This document shows, piece after piece, positions 28,082-37,033 of a stretch of DNA of 64,000 bases (position 1 is its first letter; the number at the start of each line of letters is the position of its first letter). A program made the position numbers and the translations under genes. Source of the DNA: Sinorhizobium mexicanum (GTDB lineage: Bacteria > Pseudomonadota > Alphaproteobacteria > Rhizobiales > Rhizobiaceae); contig NZ_CP041241.1 in assembly GCF_013488225.1 (NCBI RefSeq), positions 62,001 through 126,000 of the forward strand, written 5' to 3'. Below the pieces are notes generated by a model. That model was not told the origin of the DNA. It did no database searches and saw only the letters and a list, made by a program, of their open reading frames with translations.

Positions 28082-29107
28082 ATGAAAACGCTTATCGCAG
28101 TAGCGCTTGGCGCAGTTGCGTCCATTGTCATCTCGGCATCGGCAGTCAGTGCGGAGACCTTCAAGATCGGTCTCTCGAATGGTTGGGTCGGCAGCGAGTG
28201 GCGCACCCAGATGATAGACGAGGCCAAGGCCGCCGCGGCCGTGTGGAAGGACAAGGGCGTCGACGTCGAAGTCTCGGTCCAGAGTGCGAATGTCGACGTT
28301 CCCGGGCAGATCGCCCATATCCGCAACTTCATCGCCGAAGGCGTGGACGCCATCATCGTCAACCCGAACAGCCCGACCGCCTTCGACCCGATCTTCGCCC
28401 AGGCGAAGGAAGCCGGCATCCTGGTGATCGCGACGGACGCGGAAGTCTCGTCTCCGGATGCCCTCTATGTCGGCATCGACCAGACCGCCTGGGGTGCCGC
28501 CGGTGCGAAATGGCTTGCCGAAACGCTGGGCGGCAAGGGTAAGGTCGTCGCGATAAACGGCGTTGCCGGCCACCCGGCCAACGAGATGCGCGTGTCAGGC
28601 TACAAGCAGGTCTTCAAGGACTATCCGGACATCCAGATCGTCAACGAAGTCAACGCCAACTGGGATCAGGCGCAGGGCCAGCAGGCGATGCAGAACATCC
28701 TTGCCACCTATCCCGACGTGAACGGCGTCGTCGTGCAGGACGGCATGGCCGCCGGCGCCTGGAAATCGATCATGGACGCCGGCAAGACCGGCCAGATCGC
28801 CGCAACTGGCGAGATTCGCAAGGACTTCATCGACCTCTGGATCAAGGACAAGCTGAACTCCGGCGCGACCGTCAACCCGCCGGGCGTCATGGCGAGCGCG
28901 TTGAACGTCGCCGTGCTGATGCTGCAGGGCAAGGAGTTGAAGGAGCCCGCCAAGGCCGGCCAGTACGGCAACGCCCTCTACCTGCCGATCCCGTTCATCG
29001 ACAGCAAGAACGTCGGCGATGCCGCAAAGCAGCTCGAAGGCAAGCCCGGCTACTATTCCTACACCAGCTCGCTTTCGATCGAAGACGCGGAAGCCCTCTT
29101 CAAGTGA
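28082..29107 (+). CDS. Sugar ABC transporter substrate-binding protein (RbsB type)
   Basis: This 341-residue periplasmic protein has a Sec signal peptide (MKTLIAVALGAVASIVISASAVSA) and a periplasmic-binding fold of the ribose/galactose type: FKIGLSNGWVGSEWRTQM, IIVNPNSPTAF, ATDAEVSSPDALYVGIDQ, VVVQDGMAAG. It starts an operon of importer genes (ATPase, two permeases). The RBS GGGAGGA can pair with TCCTCC about ten bases upstream. The ligand is probably a pentose, cyclitol or related sugar. Confidence 0.92.
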   Translation: MKTLIAVALGAVASIVISASAVSAETFKIGLSNGWVGSEWRTQMIDEAKAAAAVWKDKGVDVEVSVQSANVDVPGQIAHIRNFIAEGVDAIIVNPNSPTAFDPIFAQAKEAGILVIATDAEVSSPDALYVGIDQTAWGAAGAKWLAETLGGKGKVVAINGVAGHPANEMRVSGYKQVFKDYPDIQIVNEVNANWDQAQGQQAMQNILATYPDVNGVVVQDGMAAGAWKSIMDAGKTGQIAATGEIRKDFIDLWIKDKLNSGATVNPPGVMASALNVAVLMLQGKELKEPAKAGQYGNALYLPIPFIDSKNVGDAAKQLEGKPGYYSYTSSLSIEDAEALFK

Positions 29108-29177
29108 GTGTTTCCAATGGTAGCGCGGGCCGAGTTTCGGCCCGTGCTTCCCTTCGCACTGTAACGGACGAAGTTCC

Positions 29178-30683
29178 ATGACGAAGTTGAGACTGAGCGG
29201 CGTAAGCAAGGCTTACGGCGCCACATTGGCGCTGCGTCGCGGCGATCTGGAAGTCATGGCCGGCGAAGTTCATGTGCTCATGGGCTCGAACGGATCGGGC
29301 AAGAGCACGCTTTGCAAGATCATCGCCGGCAGTGTCAGGCCGGATGCCGGGAAAATTCTGATCGACAACAGGCCGGCCACGATCACCGGACCGCACTCGG
29401 CGCAAGCGGAGGGGATCGGTATTTTCTATCAGGAGCTCAGTCTGGCGGCACACCGCTCGGTCGAGGAAAACATCTGTCTTGCCGCGTTGCCGATCAAGGC
29501 CCACCTGTTCGTCGACCGGGCTCTGCTCAAGCAGCGTGCAGCGCGCTATATCAGACTCTTCGAGGAGGTAGCCGGCGAAGGATTTTCCGCCGGCGCTCTC
29601 GTCGGCAACCTGCGTCCCGACCAGCGACAGCTCGTGGAGATCATGAAGGCGCTCGCGAGCGAGGCGCCGATCATGATCTTCGACGAACCGACCTCGGCAC
29701 TCGACCGGGCGCAGGTCGATCGCTTCTTCGAGATCCTGCGCGATCTGAAGCGGCAGGATCGGGGCGTCATCTTCATTTCCCACCGCATGGACGAGATCAA
29801 GGCGATCGGTGACCGGGTGACGATCATTCGCGACGGCGAGACGATCACGACGCTCAATCTCGCCGAGACGGATGCTGCCTCGGTTATCCGGCTGATGGTC
29901 GGCGGCTCCGGCGACATGCCGGCTTCGCAGTCGTCGGCCCCCGCCGTGGTCAACGGCAAGGACGGCGCGGCGATGACCGTCCGCAATCTCTCCGGTCGCG
30001 GCTTCCGCAATGTCAGTTTCGAAGTCGCCAAGGGCGAAATTCTCGGCTTCGGCGGGCTTCACGGTCAGGGCCAGTCGGCGCTGCTCCGGGCGATCTTCGG
30101 TGCCGGCTCGATTAGCTCGGGCGAAGTGCTGATCGGCGACGGCCGCTTTGACGTCTCGAGCCCGCGCGACGCCATTCGGCGCGGCTGCGCCTATGTTTCC
30201 GGCGATCGCGGCCGCGATGGCGTCATCAGCGGCAGGCCGATCATCGAGAACGTCACGCCGATCCATTATCTGCGCGATCGCCTGCTGATCGCGCGGCCCT
30301 CCAAGCTGCGCGACAAGGTGGTGCCGGCACTTCAGAGCATGCACACCAAGTTTGAGAGCCTGTTCCGCCCGATCAATTCGCTTTCCGGCGGCAACCAGCA
30401 GAAGGTGATCATCGCCCGCTGGCTGATCGACCGGCCCCATGTGCTGCTGCTCGACGACCCGACGAAGGGCATCGACCTTTCGGCGAAGGCCGACCTCTTC
30501 GCGCTGATCCGCCAGCTGGCCGCCGAGGGCCTCGGCATCCTGCTCTATTCATCCGAGGACGCCGAATTGCTCGGGAACGCCAACCGCATCCTCGTCTTCA
30601 ACGGCGGATCGGTCAGCCGCGAACTGACGGGTGCCGACCGCACACGCTACAATCTTTGTCAAGCCGCTTATGAGGCTGCGTGA
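29178..30683 (+). CDS. Sugar ABC transporter ATP-binding protein, duplicated (RbsA/MglA type)
   Basis: This 501-residue protein is made of two fused ATPase domains. The first has Walker A GSNGSGKST, Walker B IMIFDEPTSALD and HRMDEIKAI. The second has a degenerate Walker A (GFGGLHGQGQSALLR) but a clear signature LSGGNQQKVIIARWL and VLLLDDPTKGID. This asymmetry is normal for the carbohydrate uptake CUT2 class. It drives import through the two downstream permeases. Its stop overlaps the next start (TGATG). Confidence 0.94.
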   Translation: MTKLRLSGVSKAYGATLALRRGDLEVMAGEVHVLMGSNGSGKSTLCKIIAGSVRPDAGKILIDNRPATITGPHSAQAEGIGIFYQELSLAAHRSVEENICLAALPIKAHLFVDRALLKQRAARYIRLFEEVAGEGFSAGALVGNLRPDQRQLVEIMKALASEAPIMIFDEPTSALDRAQVDRFFEILRDLKRQDRGVIFISHRMDEIKAIGDRVTIIRDGETITTLNLAETDAASVIRLMVGGSGDMPASQSSAPAVVNGKDGAAMTVRNLSGRGFRNVSFEVAKGEILGFGGLHGQGQSALLRAIFGAGSISSGEVLIGDGRFDVSSPRDAIRRGCAYVSGDRGRDGVISGRPIIENVTPIHYLRDRLLIARPSKLRDKVVPALQSMHTKFESLFRPINSLSGGNQQKVIIARWLIDRPHVLLLDDPTKGIDLSAKADLFALIRQLAAEGLGILLYSSEDAELLGNANRILVFNGGSVSRELTGADRTRYNLCQAAYEAA

Positions 30684-31672
30684 TGGCAGAGATCACGATC
30701 ACTCCGAGGGCGCGCACGGGCGGCATCCGCAAGCTTCTGGAGCGTTATCCCTTTCTGCCGGCGCTCTTGATCGTCGTGGGCCTCCTGTTGCTCAACGGCG
30801 TCTTTTCGCAGAACAGCCTCAGCTACCGGTCGCTGACGGGGCTGCTCAGTACCTACATGGCGCTGATCCTGCTCGCGATCGCCCAGACCTATGTCGTCTA
30901 TGCCGGTGATATCGATCTTTCCGCGGGCTCGATCCTGTCGCTCGTCAATGTCGCGATCGTCGTCTTGATGGAGCGATGGGGTGGCGGCGCCGGCGCCGTG
31001 TTGCTCGCCCTTGCGCTCGGCCTTCTGCTGGGGCTCGCCTGCGGGCTGCTGAACGGCATCGTCGTCGCCGCATTGCGGCTGCAGGCGATCGTCGCGACCT
31101 TCGCGACGAGCATATTTTTTACCGGCTTCGCCCTCTACATCCTTCCCGTCGCCGGCACGCCGGCGCCGGCGCTGTTCTGGCGGACCTATGGCGGCCGGCT
31201 GCTCGGCGTGCCCTTCGTGTTCTACATCCTGGCGGTGCTCGCCGCCGTGCTCCTGGTGCTGAGCCGCACGCGCCTCGTCACGCAGTTGCTTGCGGTCGGC
31301 GACGACCAGCAGGCGGCCTACCAGACCGGGCTGCCGGTCGTGCCCATACGGATCAGGGGCTACCTTCTCTGCGGGTTGTTCTCCGCACTCGCCGCCTTCT
31401 GCATCACCGGCGATACGGCGAGCGGCGACCCCTTGGTCGGCGGCAAGATGACGCTCTACAGCGTCGCCGCCGTGGTGCTCGGCGGCAGCGCGCTTTCCGG
31501 CGGCTGGGGAACGGTGGTCGGCTCGGCTCTTGGCGCACTGACGATCGGTCTCATCAACTCGGTCGTCTTCTTCATGGGCACGCCCTCGGAATGGCAGAAT
31601 TTCGTTCAAGGCTTCGCTATTCTCGTCGTGCTGATGGCCGGCGTGCTGGCAGGCAGGAGGGCGCGCGCGTGA
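30683..31672 (+). CDS. Sugar ABC transporter permease (RbsC type), first
   Basis: This 329-residue membrane protein has the BPD_transp_2 layout of the ribose-type permeases: about eight to ten hydrophobic segments, AQTYVVYAGDIDLSAGSILSLVNV, LGLACGLLNGIVVAALRLQAIVATFAT and VLGGSALSGGWGTVVGSALGALTIGLI. ATG 30683 overlaps the ATPase stop; an in-frame GTG at 30680 is possible. Two different permease genes imply a heterodimeric channel. Confidence 0.92.
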   Translation: MAEITITPRARTGGIRKLLERYPFLPALLIVVGLLLLNGVFSQNSLSYRSLTGLLSTYMALILLAIAQTYVVYAGDIDLSAGSILSLVNVAIVVLMERWGGGAGAVLLALALGLLLGLACGLLNGIVVAALRLQAIVATFATSIFFTGFALYILPVAGTPAPALFWRTYGGRLLGVPFVFYILAVLAAVLLVLSRTRLVTQLLAVGDDQQAAYQTGLPVVPIRIRGYLLCGLFSALAAFCITGDTASGDPLVGGKMTLYSVAAVVLGGSALSGGWGTVVGSALGALTIGLINSVVFFMGTPSEWQNFVQGFAILVVLMAGVLAGRRARA

Positions 31673-32625
31673 GCCGGATCCTCACTGTCATTCGCCAGCC
31701 GCTCGTTGTCGCGCTCGTGCTGATCGCGGCTCTCCTATACCTCGGCCAAACGCTGTCGCCGGGCTTCGCCTCCGGCGGACAGGTCCTGAGGCTCTTGATC
31801 GTCGCCTCGCTCCTCGGCATCGTCGCGGCGGGCCAGAACGTCGTCATTCTCGGTGGGCGCGAGGGGATCGACCTTTCGGTCGGCGGCGTCGTTTCGCTTT
31901 CGGCGATCATCGCCGGCAACGTCATGAACGGGGCAGACAGCGGCATTGTCCCGGCAATCCTCGCCTGCCTCGCCGCCGGCGCCTTCTTCGGCCTGCTCAA
32001 CGGATTGGGCGTGACGCTCCTGCGCATCCCACCGCTCGTCATGACACTCGGCATGCTCGGCGTCCTCCAGGGGCTGCTCGTCGTCATCCGCATGGGCATC
32101 CCTTCCGGCCGCGCCGCGCCGGGCCTTTCAAGCTTCGTCACGCAGCCGCTCGTCGGCGGCATTCCCGGCATCATCTGGCTGTGGATCGCCATCGGCCTCA
32201 TCATGGCCTTCATGCTCCACCGCACGGTTTTCGGCCATCGCATCTATGCCATCGGCTCGAACGAGCATGCGGCCTACATGGCCGGCGTCCCCGTTCGGGT
32301 CATGCGCATCGCGCTCTTCATCATTTCCGGCATGTTCGCCGCGGTCGCCGGCCTCTGTTTGCTCGGCTATTCCGGCTCGTCCTTCGCCAATGTCGGCGAG
32401 CAGTACACGCTTCCGTCGATCATCGCCGTCGTCTTCGGCGGCACGTCGCTTGCCGGCGGCAGGGGCGGCTATACCGGCACCATGGCCGGCGCGATCCTGC
32501 TCGTCATCCTTCAGAGCATCCTAACCACGGTGAATATCGACGAATCCGGGCGGCAGATGGTGTTCGGGGCGACGCTGCTCCTGCTCATGATGTTCTATGG
32601 TAGGGGCCGGGCGATGCGCGCATGA
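31669..32625 (+). CDS. Sugar ABC transporter permease (RbsC type), second
   Basis: This 318-residue partner permease starts from GTG 31669, which overlaps the previous stop (GTGA). The same frame is open much further upstream, but that part is antisense or out-of-frame coding of the first permease. Family segments include AGQNVVILGGREGIDLSVGGVVSLSAI, GLLNGLGVTLLRIPPLVMTLGMLGVLQGL and VVFGGTSLAGGRGGYTGTMAGAILLVIL. The stop overlaps the start of a broken LacI gene. Confidence 0.92.
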   Translation: MSRILTVIRQPLVVALVLIAALLYLGQTLSPGFASGGQVLRLLIVASLLGIVAAGQNVVILGGREGIDLSVGGVVSLSAIIAGNVMNGADSGIVPAILACLAAGAFFGLLNGLGVTLLRIPPLVMTLGMLGVLQGLLVVIRMGIPSGRAAPGLSSFVTQPLVGGIPGIIWLWIAIGLIMAFMLHRTVFGHRIYAIGSNEHAAYMAGVPVRVMRIALFIISGMFAAVAGLCLLGYSGSSFANVGEQYTLPSIIAVVFGGTSLAGGRGGYTGTMAGAILLVILQSILTTVNIDESGRQMVFGATLLLLMMFYGRGRAMRA

Positions 32626-32756
32626 GAGAGCGGCCGAAGATCAAGGATATCGCCGAGCGGGCGGGCGTGTCGGTTGCGACGGTGTCGCGTGCGCTGAGCG
32701 ATTCGGCGCTGGTAACCGCCGAGACAAACAGGGCGGCGGGGTGCTCTCCGACATGA
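32622..32756 (+). pseudogene. LacI family regulator remnant (N-terminal 44 residues only)
   Basis: From ATG 32622, overlapping the permease stop, the frame encodes a typical LacI DNA-binding head (IKDIAERAGVSVATVSRALS, then DSALVTAETN). It then leaves the family (RAAGCSPT) and stops at TGA 32754-32756. A full LacI repressor is about 340 residues. The ligand domain is absent and the following DNA belongs to another gene, so a deletion has removed most of it. Confidence 0.85.
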
Positions 32757-33400
32757 TGTGCCCACAGCGTCGAGGTGGCGCGTCATCTGCTGACGGCGCC
32801 GGGTGCCCCGCGCAACTGAAGGTGACGGCGGTCAACGGCACGGTTGCAAACCTCAAATGGACCGGGCCGGCCTATGCCGATGAGCTCAGCGGGCGCTTCG
32901 GAAAGGCGGTCGACTACCGCAGGCGTCCCGCGGAGGATTTTGCCCGAGCGGCCGTCACGCTCGAGGACGAGGACGGCAACGAGCTGATGATCGAGGCGAC
33001 CACCTCCTAGGCCTATGTCAGCGCCGGCTTACGCATACAGCTTCAACTTCTAGGCCCGGAATATGCGCTGGAATACAATTCGCTCGAAACCGGCTTGCAG
33101 ATCTTCCTGTCGCGCGAGGTCAAGGGGTCCGAGGGCGAGGATCTCGTCGAAAAGCAGAATGCCGAGCAGGGGCTGATGCCGGCGCCGGAGGACGAGGCCG
33201 GCGTCTATGGCTACACGGATGAAAACCGGCCCATGGTCGAGTGTTTCCGCAAGGGCGTGAAGCCGCTCGAAGCCTTCGAGGACGGCCTCGCCGTGGTCGA
33301 GATCCTGATGGGTCTCTATCGGTCGGCCGAGATCGGCGCGACGCTCATGTTTCCGGCGCCGGAACTGGAAGACTACGTTCGGTCGTCGCGCGCACGGGCG
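32757..33400 (+). pseudogene. Gfo/Idh/MocA family oxidoreductase remnant (C-terminal part, nonsense codon)
   Basis: The DNA after the LacI stub encodes the C-terminal half of a sugar or inositol dehydrogenase of the Gfo/Idh/MocA family: LKVTAVNGTVANLKWTGPAY, then LLGPEYALEYNSLETGLQIF, SEGEDLVEKQNAEQGLMP, DEAGVYGYTDENRPMVECF and GLAVVEILMGLYRSAEIG. The NAD-binding N-terminal domain is missing. An in-frame TAG at 33008-33010 interrupts TTS-(stop)-AYVSAGLRIQ where I expect Trp, so TGG to TAG is likely. The frame then runs on past the natural end into unrelated sequence. It was probably the catabolic partner of the importer upstream. Confidence 0.8.
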
Positions 33401-33458
33401 CGTGACCGATCCAGCGCCCTTTTGGTGTCGCCTCCGACGGCACGTCTGGTTATAGTCC

Positions 33459-33497
33459 GCACAACGCCGCGTCTAATTGGACGGGCGAATGCAAGGC
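33459..33497. repeat. Possible degraded repeat of family C
   Basis: CACAACGCCGCGTCTAATTGG...CGAATGCAAGG follows the core order of the second family C palindrome (GCCGCG-GTCTAATTAGAC-GCAAAGG) with several changes. It lies just after the pseudogene, perhaps at one edge of the rearranged stretch. Confidence 0.35.
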
Positions 33498-33599
33498 AGG
33501 CAGTCGGAATCGCCGTGCAGGACATGCGTGATCCGAGAGGCGGACGGGAGGAAATATGATGCAGAGGAACACGGCCAACCGGGTTGGGGGAGCGCGGCC

Positions 33600-34367
33600 A
33601 TGCTGATCCGGGACAAGGTCTTTCTGGTGACCGGCGCCGGGTCGGGGCTCGGAGCCGCCGTCGCACGCGCCCTTGTGGCCGATGGCGCCTCTGTCGTTAT
33701 CGCCGATGTCAATGCCGACACGGGTTCGGCGATGGCCGCCGAGCTCGGCGCGAAATCGCGCTTCGTGCCGACCGACGTGACGAGCGAGGCGGAGGGCGAG
33801 GCGGCGGTTGCGGTCGCGCTTGAGAGCTTCGGCCATCTCCATGGGCTGGTGAACTGCGCCGGCATTGCGCCCGGCGAAAAAGTGCTTGGGCGCGACGGGC
33901 CGCATCGCCTCGAGAGCTTCACGCGGGCGATCGGCATCAATCTTGTCGGCACCTTTAACATGATCCGCCTTGCCGCGGCGGCAATCGCGAAGGAAGAGCC
34001 GGATGACGGCGGCACCCGCGGCGTCATCATCAACACGGCCTCGGTTGCCGCATTCGACGGGCAGATCGGCCAGGCGGCCTATTCGGCCTCGAAGGGCGGC
34101 GTCGTGGCGATGACGCTGCCGATTGCGCGCGAGCTCGCGCGCTTCGGCATCCGCGTCGTCTCGATCGCACCGGGCATCTTCGAAACGCCGATGATGGCCG
34201 GCATGCCGCAGGAGGTGCAGGATTCGCTCGGCAAGAGCGTGCCCTTCCCGCCGCGCCTCGGCCGCCCGGCAGAATATGCCGCGCTTGTCCGGCATATCTG
34301 CGAGAATGACATGCTGAACGGCGAGGTCATCCGCCTCGACGGCGCGTTGCGGATGGGGGCGCGATAG
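33600..34367 (+). CDS. SDR, 3-hydroxyacyl-CoA dehydrogenase type
   Basis: This 255-residue short-chain dehydrogenase closely follows the type II 3-hydroxyacyl-CoA dehydrogenase (HSD17B10-like) pattern. It has the NAD motif [26 protein letters not shown], catalytic Ser in [23 protein letters not shown] with Tyr-x3-Lys, and [19 protein letters not shown]. It would oxidise 3-hydroxyacyl-CoA in fatty or branched-chain acid breakdown. ATG 33600 follows GGGGGAG; the longer upstream frame from 33477 runs through repeat-like DNA. No other beta-oxidation gene is adjacent. Confidence 0.85.
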   Translation: MLIRDKVFLVTGAGSGLGAAVARALVADGASVVIADVNADTGSAMAAELGAKSRFVPTDVTSEAEGEAAVAVALESFGHLHGLVNCAGIAPGEKVLGRDGPHRLESFTRAIGINLVGTFNMIRLAAAAIAKEEPDDGGTRGVIINTASVAAFDGQIGQAAYSASKGGVVAMTLPIARELARFGIRVVSIAPGIFETPMMAGMPQEVQDSLGKSVPFPPRLGRPAEYAALVRHICENDMLNGEVIRLDGALRMGAR

Positions 34368-34584
34368 GCGGACCCACGCGAGGGCCAAACGGTGTGGTTC
34401 GCCGGCGCTGCGTGCGCCGCACGGGTCCCGCGTTCGTCTCGCTGCAACAAATGACCACGCGCAGAGCGCGTTGCGATTGCGAGCGTGCAGCATTCTGCCT
34501 AAACTCTGCTTTCGATGCGGCATCATCGGACTTACCGCCGCCCACCGGTCATTTTTCCACCTCAACTGATAAGGAGCGTTTGCC

Positions 34585-34875
34585 ATGAAGACGGACGGCG
34601 AAGAACTGATCAGGAAGCGAGCCTATGAACTGTGGGAGAGAGCGGGGCGGCCGGAGGGTGACGGCCTTAAGCACTGGTTAGAGGCCGCGGAAGAGATTCA
34701 GGCAAGGATCGATCGGCGCGGCGAGCCGGAGAAAGCTACGCTTTCCGGTGATCCTATTGTATCTGCAGACCCTTCTGAAGGCAAAAAACCGAGGAAATCC
34801 GCAGCAAGGAAGCTGCAAGACGATGCGAAGCCGAAAAAGAACCCTGCTTCCAAAGCTCGCAGCAAGAAAGACTAG
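34585..34875 (+). CDS. DUF2934 small protein
   Basis: This 96-residue protein has the DUF2934 core (EELIRKRAYELWERAGRPEGDGLKHWLEAAEEI) followed by a basic, low-complexity tail rich in Lys, Ala and Ser (KKPRKSAARKLQDDAKPKKN). The ATG follows AAGGAG at a good distance. Such small proteins are common and often multi-copy in rhizobia; function unknown. The Lys-rich tail suggests nucleic acid contact, which is only a guess. Confidence 0.85.
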   Translation: MKTDGEELIRKRAYELWERAGRPEGDGLKHWLEAAEEIQARIDRRGEPEKATLSGDPIVSADPSEGKKPRKSAARKLQDDAKPKKNPASKARSKKD

Positions 34876-34899
34876 CGGACCGAGAGCCGCTGGATCACG

Positions 34900-34980
34900 A
34901 TGATCTTAGGTCGAGTCGACCTAAGATCATGAACGTCATCGATTTCAGCGAATTGAGGCGTGGGATGCGGGCGGAAAACG
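34900..34980. repeat. Mosaic repeat, palindrome B with a half A
   Basis: A 31-base near-perfect palindrome (34900-34930) centred on TAGGTCGAGTCGACCTA matches family B. It is followed by GTGGGATGCGGGCGGAAAACG (34960-34980), one arm of palindrome A. Confidence 0.65.
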
Positions 34981-35104
34981 GGGGCTCGCGCCTGCGTCAA
35001 CGACGGTCCAACGACTGCTGCATCGCTTTCGGCAGCAGGTGCCTGGAGCGTTGAGCGGTGCGGCTGTTTCTGCGGAAACGAAGGGCCGCAACGGTCGTCG
35101 GAAT

Positions 35105-35785
35105 TCAATACACCCCTCGATAACGATCCGCGCCCGATTCGGTCACCACGACGTCCATTCGGATGTCATGCCCCTGCGGGTAAATGGTCGTTATTCTTGA
35201 CTGCGCGAAACCGACGCCCAGCACGCGGCGCTTCGCCGCCATTCTGGCCAAGGTCCGGTCGTAATACCCTCCGCCATAACCCAGCCGATAGCACGATGGA
35301 TCAAAGCCCACGACAGGGGCAATAACTACATCGGGAGTGCAGGAAACATGTTCGGCCGGAACGGGTATGTTCCAGATGCCGCGGACGAGTTTGTCGCCCG
35401 GTCGCCAGGGATGAAACTCCAGGGGTTGTCCCTTTTCGACCACTACCGGAAGCGCACATTGGCCGCCGTCATCGGTTATTTGTCGCATCAGCGGTCGGAG
35501 ATCGGGCTCACCGCGAAACGGCCAGTAGACGCTGACGACGAGGCCGCGCACGTCCCCGATTTCGGCAAGCACGCGGCTCATGATTTGCGCTTCGCACGCT
35601 GCCCGAACGTCGGGAGACATCGCCAAACGTTGCGCGATGAGGCGGGCCCGTTCACTTGTCCGCCACCGCTTCACATCGATACACATCCCCGGATCGGACG
35701 GAAGGCCCGCATAGGCCGGGTCGATTTCGTGCATGAAGCAAGGCGGCGAGGCAAAACTCGGCGGGATATCGTCGTCGATGTCCAT
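35105..35785 (-). CDS. 5-formyltetrahydrofolate cyclo-ligase family protein
   Basis: This 226-residue protein has the 5-FTHF cyclo-ligase fold, with ATP/folate motifs VYWPFRGEPDLRPL, LVRGIWNIPVP and the signature VVGFDPSCYRLGYGGGYYDRTLA. These enzymes recycle 5-formyl-THF to methenyl-THF. It is a little longer than the core family because of an N-terminal extension with PPSFASPPCFMHEIDPAY, seen in a subgroup, so it may be a paralogue with another role. It starts behind a near-perfect AAGGAGGT and lies 28 bases after the metB-like gene. Confidence 0.88.
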   Translation of the reverse strand: MDIDDDIPPSFASPPCFMHEIDPAYAGLPSDPGMCIDVKRWRTSERARLIAQRLAMSPDVRAACEAQIMSRVLAEIGDVRGLVVSVYWPFRGEPDLRPLMRQITDDGGQCALPVVVEKGQPLEFHPWRPGDKLVRGIWNIPVPAEHVSCTPDVVIAPVVGFDPSCYRLGYGGGYYDRTLARMAAKRRVLGVGFAQSRITTIYPQGHDIRMDVVVTESGADRYRGVY

Positions 35786-35813
35786 TCCCGTTACCTCCTT
35801 GATCGGCCTTCGC

Positions 35814-36980
35814 TCAACAGGCGTTCAATCCGGTTTCGAGCCCTTCCAGAAGATCGTCGATGTGTTCCAGCCCGACCGAAAGTCTCAGAAGGTCGTCGCG
35901 AATGCCCGCCCGCGCCCTTGCTTCAGCACCCATATCGACATGGGTCATGGTGGCCGGATGCGCCACAAGACTTTCGATCCCTCCGAGCGACTCGGCCAAC
36001 GTGATGCAGTTGACGTGGGCGAGGAACTGCCGAACGGCCGAGACGCCGCCTTCTAGTTCAAAACTCATCATGGCGCCGAAGCCGCGCTGCTGCCGCTTTG
36101 CGACTTCGTGGTCAGCATGACCCGGAAGTCCAGGGTAGTGGACGCGGCGGACGGCAGGGTGCGCGTCGAGATACCCGGCGATGTTCATGGCGTTGCGTTC
36201 TTGCATGGACATTCGCGCAAACAAGGTTCTGAGCCCGCGTAACGTCAGCCAGGCATCAAAAGGTGCCGCAATTGCTCCGGTGACATTGGACCAGCGCTTG
36301 AGATCATGAGCTTCGCGTGGATCGGCAGCGATCACCGCCCCGGCGATAACATCCGAATGTCCGTTCAGGAATTTGGTCGCCGAGTGAATGACATAATCGG
36401 CTCCGAGAGAGAGCGGCTGCTGGAGGGCGGGAGAGAGAAACGTGTTGTCGACAGCGACGGCAGCGCCGGCCGCCTTGGCGAGATCGGACAGGCGGGCAAT
36501 GTCAACGACGCGCATCAAAGGATTGCTGGGGCTCTCGATCAGGACGAGCGCCGGAACATCCGACAGTGCGGCCTGAAATCCCCCCAGATCCGTCTGATCG
36601 GTCAGGCGGAGCGTGAGGTGCCCCAGGTCTGCACGCGCCTTCAACAGGCGCAGCGTGCCGCCATAGCAATCGTGCGGCGCCAGCACGAGATCGTTTCGCC
36701 TCAGACGGCCCAGCAAGAGATCGAGCGCGGCCATGCCGCTCGGCGTGACAACCGCGCCGGCGCCTCCCTCAAGCTTCGCAAGCGCTTCCGCCAGCAGATC
36801 ACGTGTAGGATTTCCACAACGGCCATAGTCATAGGCGCGCGGCGCGTCGAAGCCGGCAAACTCGTAGGTGCTGGACAGGTATATGGGTGGCACCACGGAG
36901 CCGAATGCCGCGTCGGTCGCAACCCCGTAGGCTGCGGCCGTTGTCTCCGCTTTAGCAGATCTGGATTTTCGCTCGAGCAT
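35814..36980 (-). CDS. metB: Trans-sulfuration PLP enzyme, cystathionine gamma-synthase-like
   Basis: This 388-residue member of the Cys/Met metabolism PLP family has the PLP lysine in HSATKFLNGHSDVIAG, the N-terminal PPIYLSSTYEF, YDYGRCGNPTRDLLAEALAKLEGG, and the C-terminal SLGGIESLVAHPATMTH. It could join O-succinyl- or O-acetylhomoserine with cysteine (MetB), use sulfide (MetZ), or act as a lyase; the family does not separate these by eye. The 5-FTHF ligase family gene follows on the same strand. The symbol is tentative. Confidence 0.8.
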   Translation of the reverse strand: MLERKSRSAKAETTAAAYGVATDAAFGSVVPPIYLSSTYEFAGFDAPRAYDYGRCGNPTRDLLAEALAKLEGGAGAVVTPSGMAALDLLLGRLRRNDLVLAPHDCYGGTLRLLKARADLGHLTLRLTDQTDLGGFQAALSDVPALVLIESPSNPLMRVVDIARLSDLAKAAGAAVAVDNTFLSPALQQPLSLGADYVIHSATKFLNGHSDVIAGAVIAADPREAHDLKRWSNVTGAIAAPFDAWLTLRGLRTLFARMSMQERNAMNIAGYLDAHPAVRRVHYPGLPGHADHEVAKRQQRGFGAMMSFELEGGVSAVRQFLAHVNCITLAESLGGIESLVAHPATMTHVDMGAEARARAGIRDDLLRLSVGLEHIDDLLEGLETGLNAC

Positions 36981-37033
36981 CAGCGGTAGCGCCTTTCATT
37001 CAGATGGCATCAAAGTTGAGTGGCTGGTCAGGG

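Noticed and set aside
30976..31668. N-terminal extension of the second ribose-type permease
   Set aside because: It overlaps the whole C-terminal half of the first permease in another frame and is Arg-rich; the GTG at 31669 overlapping the stop is the sensible start.
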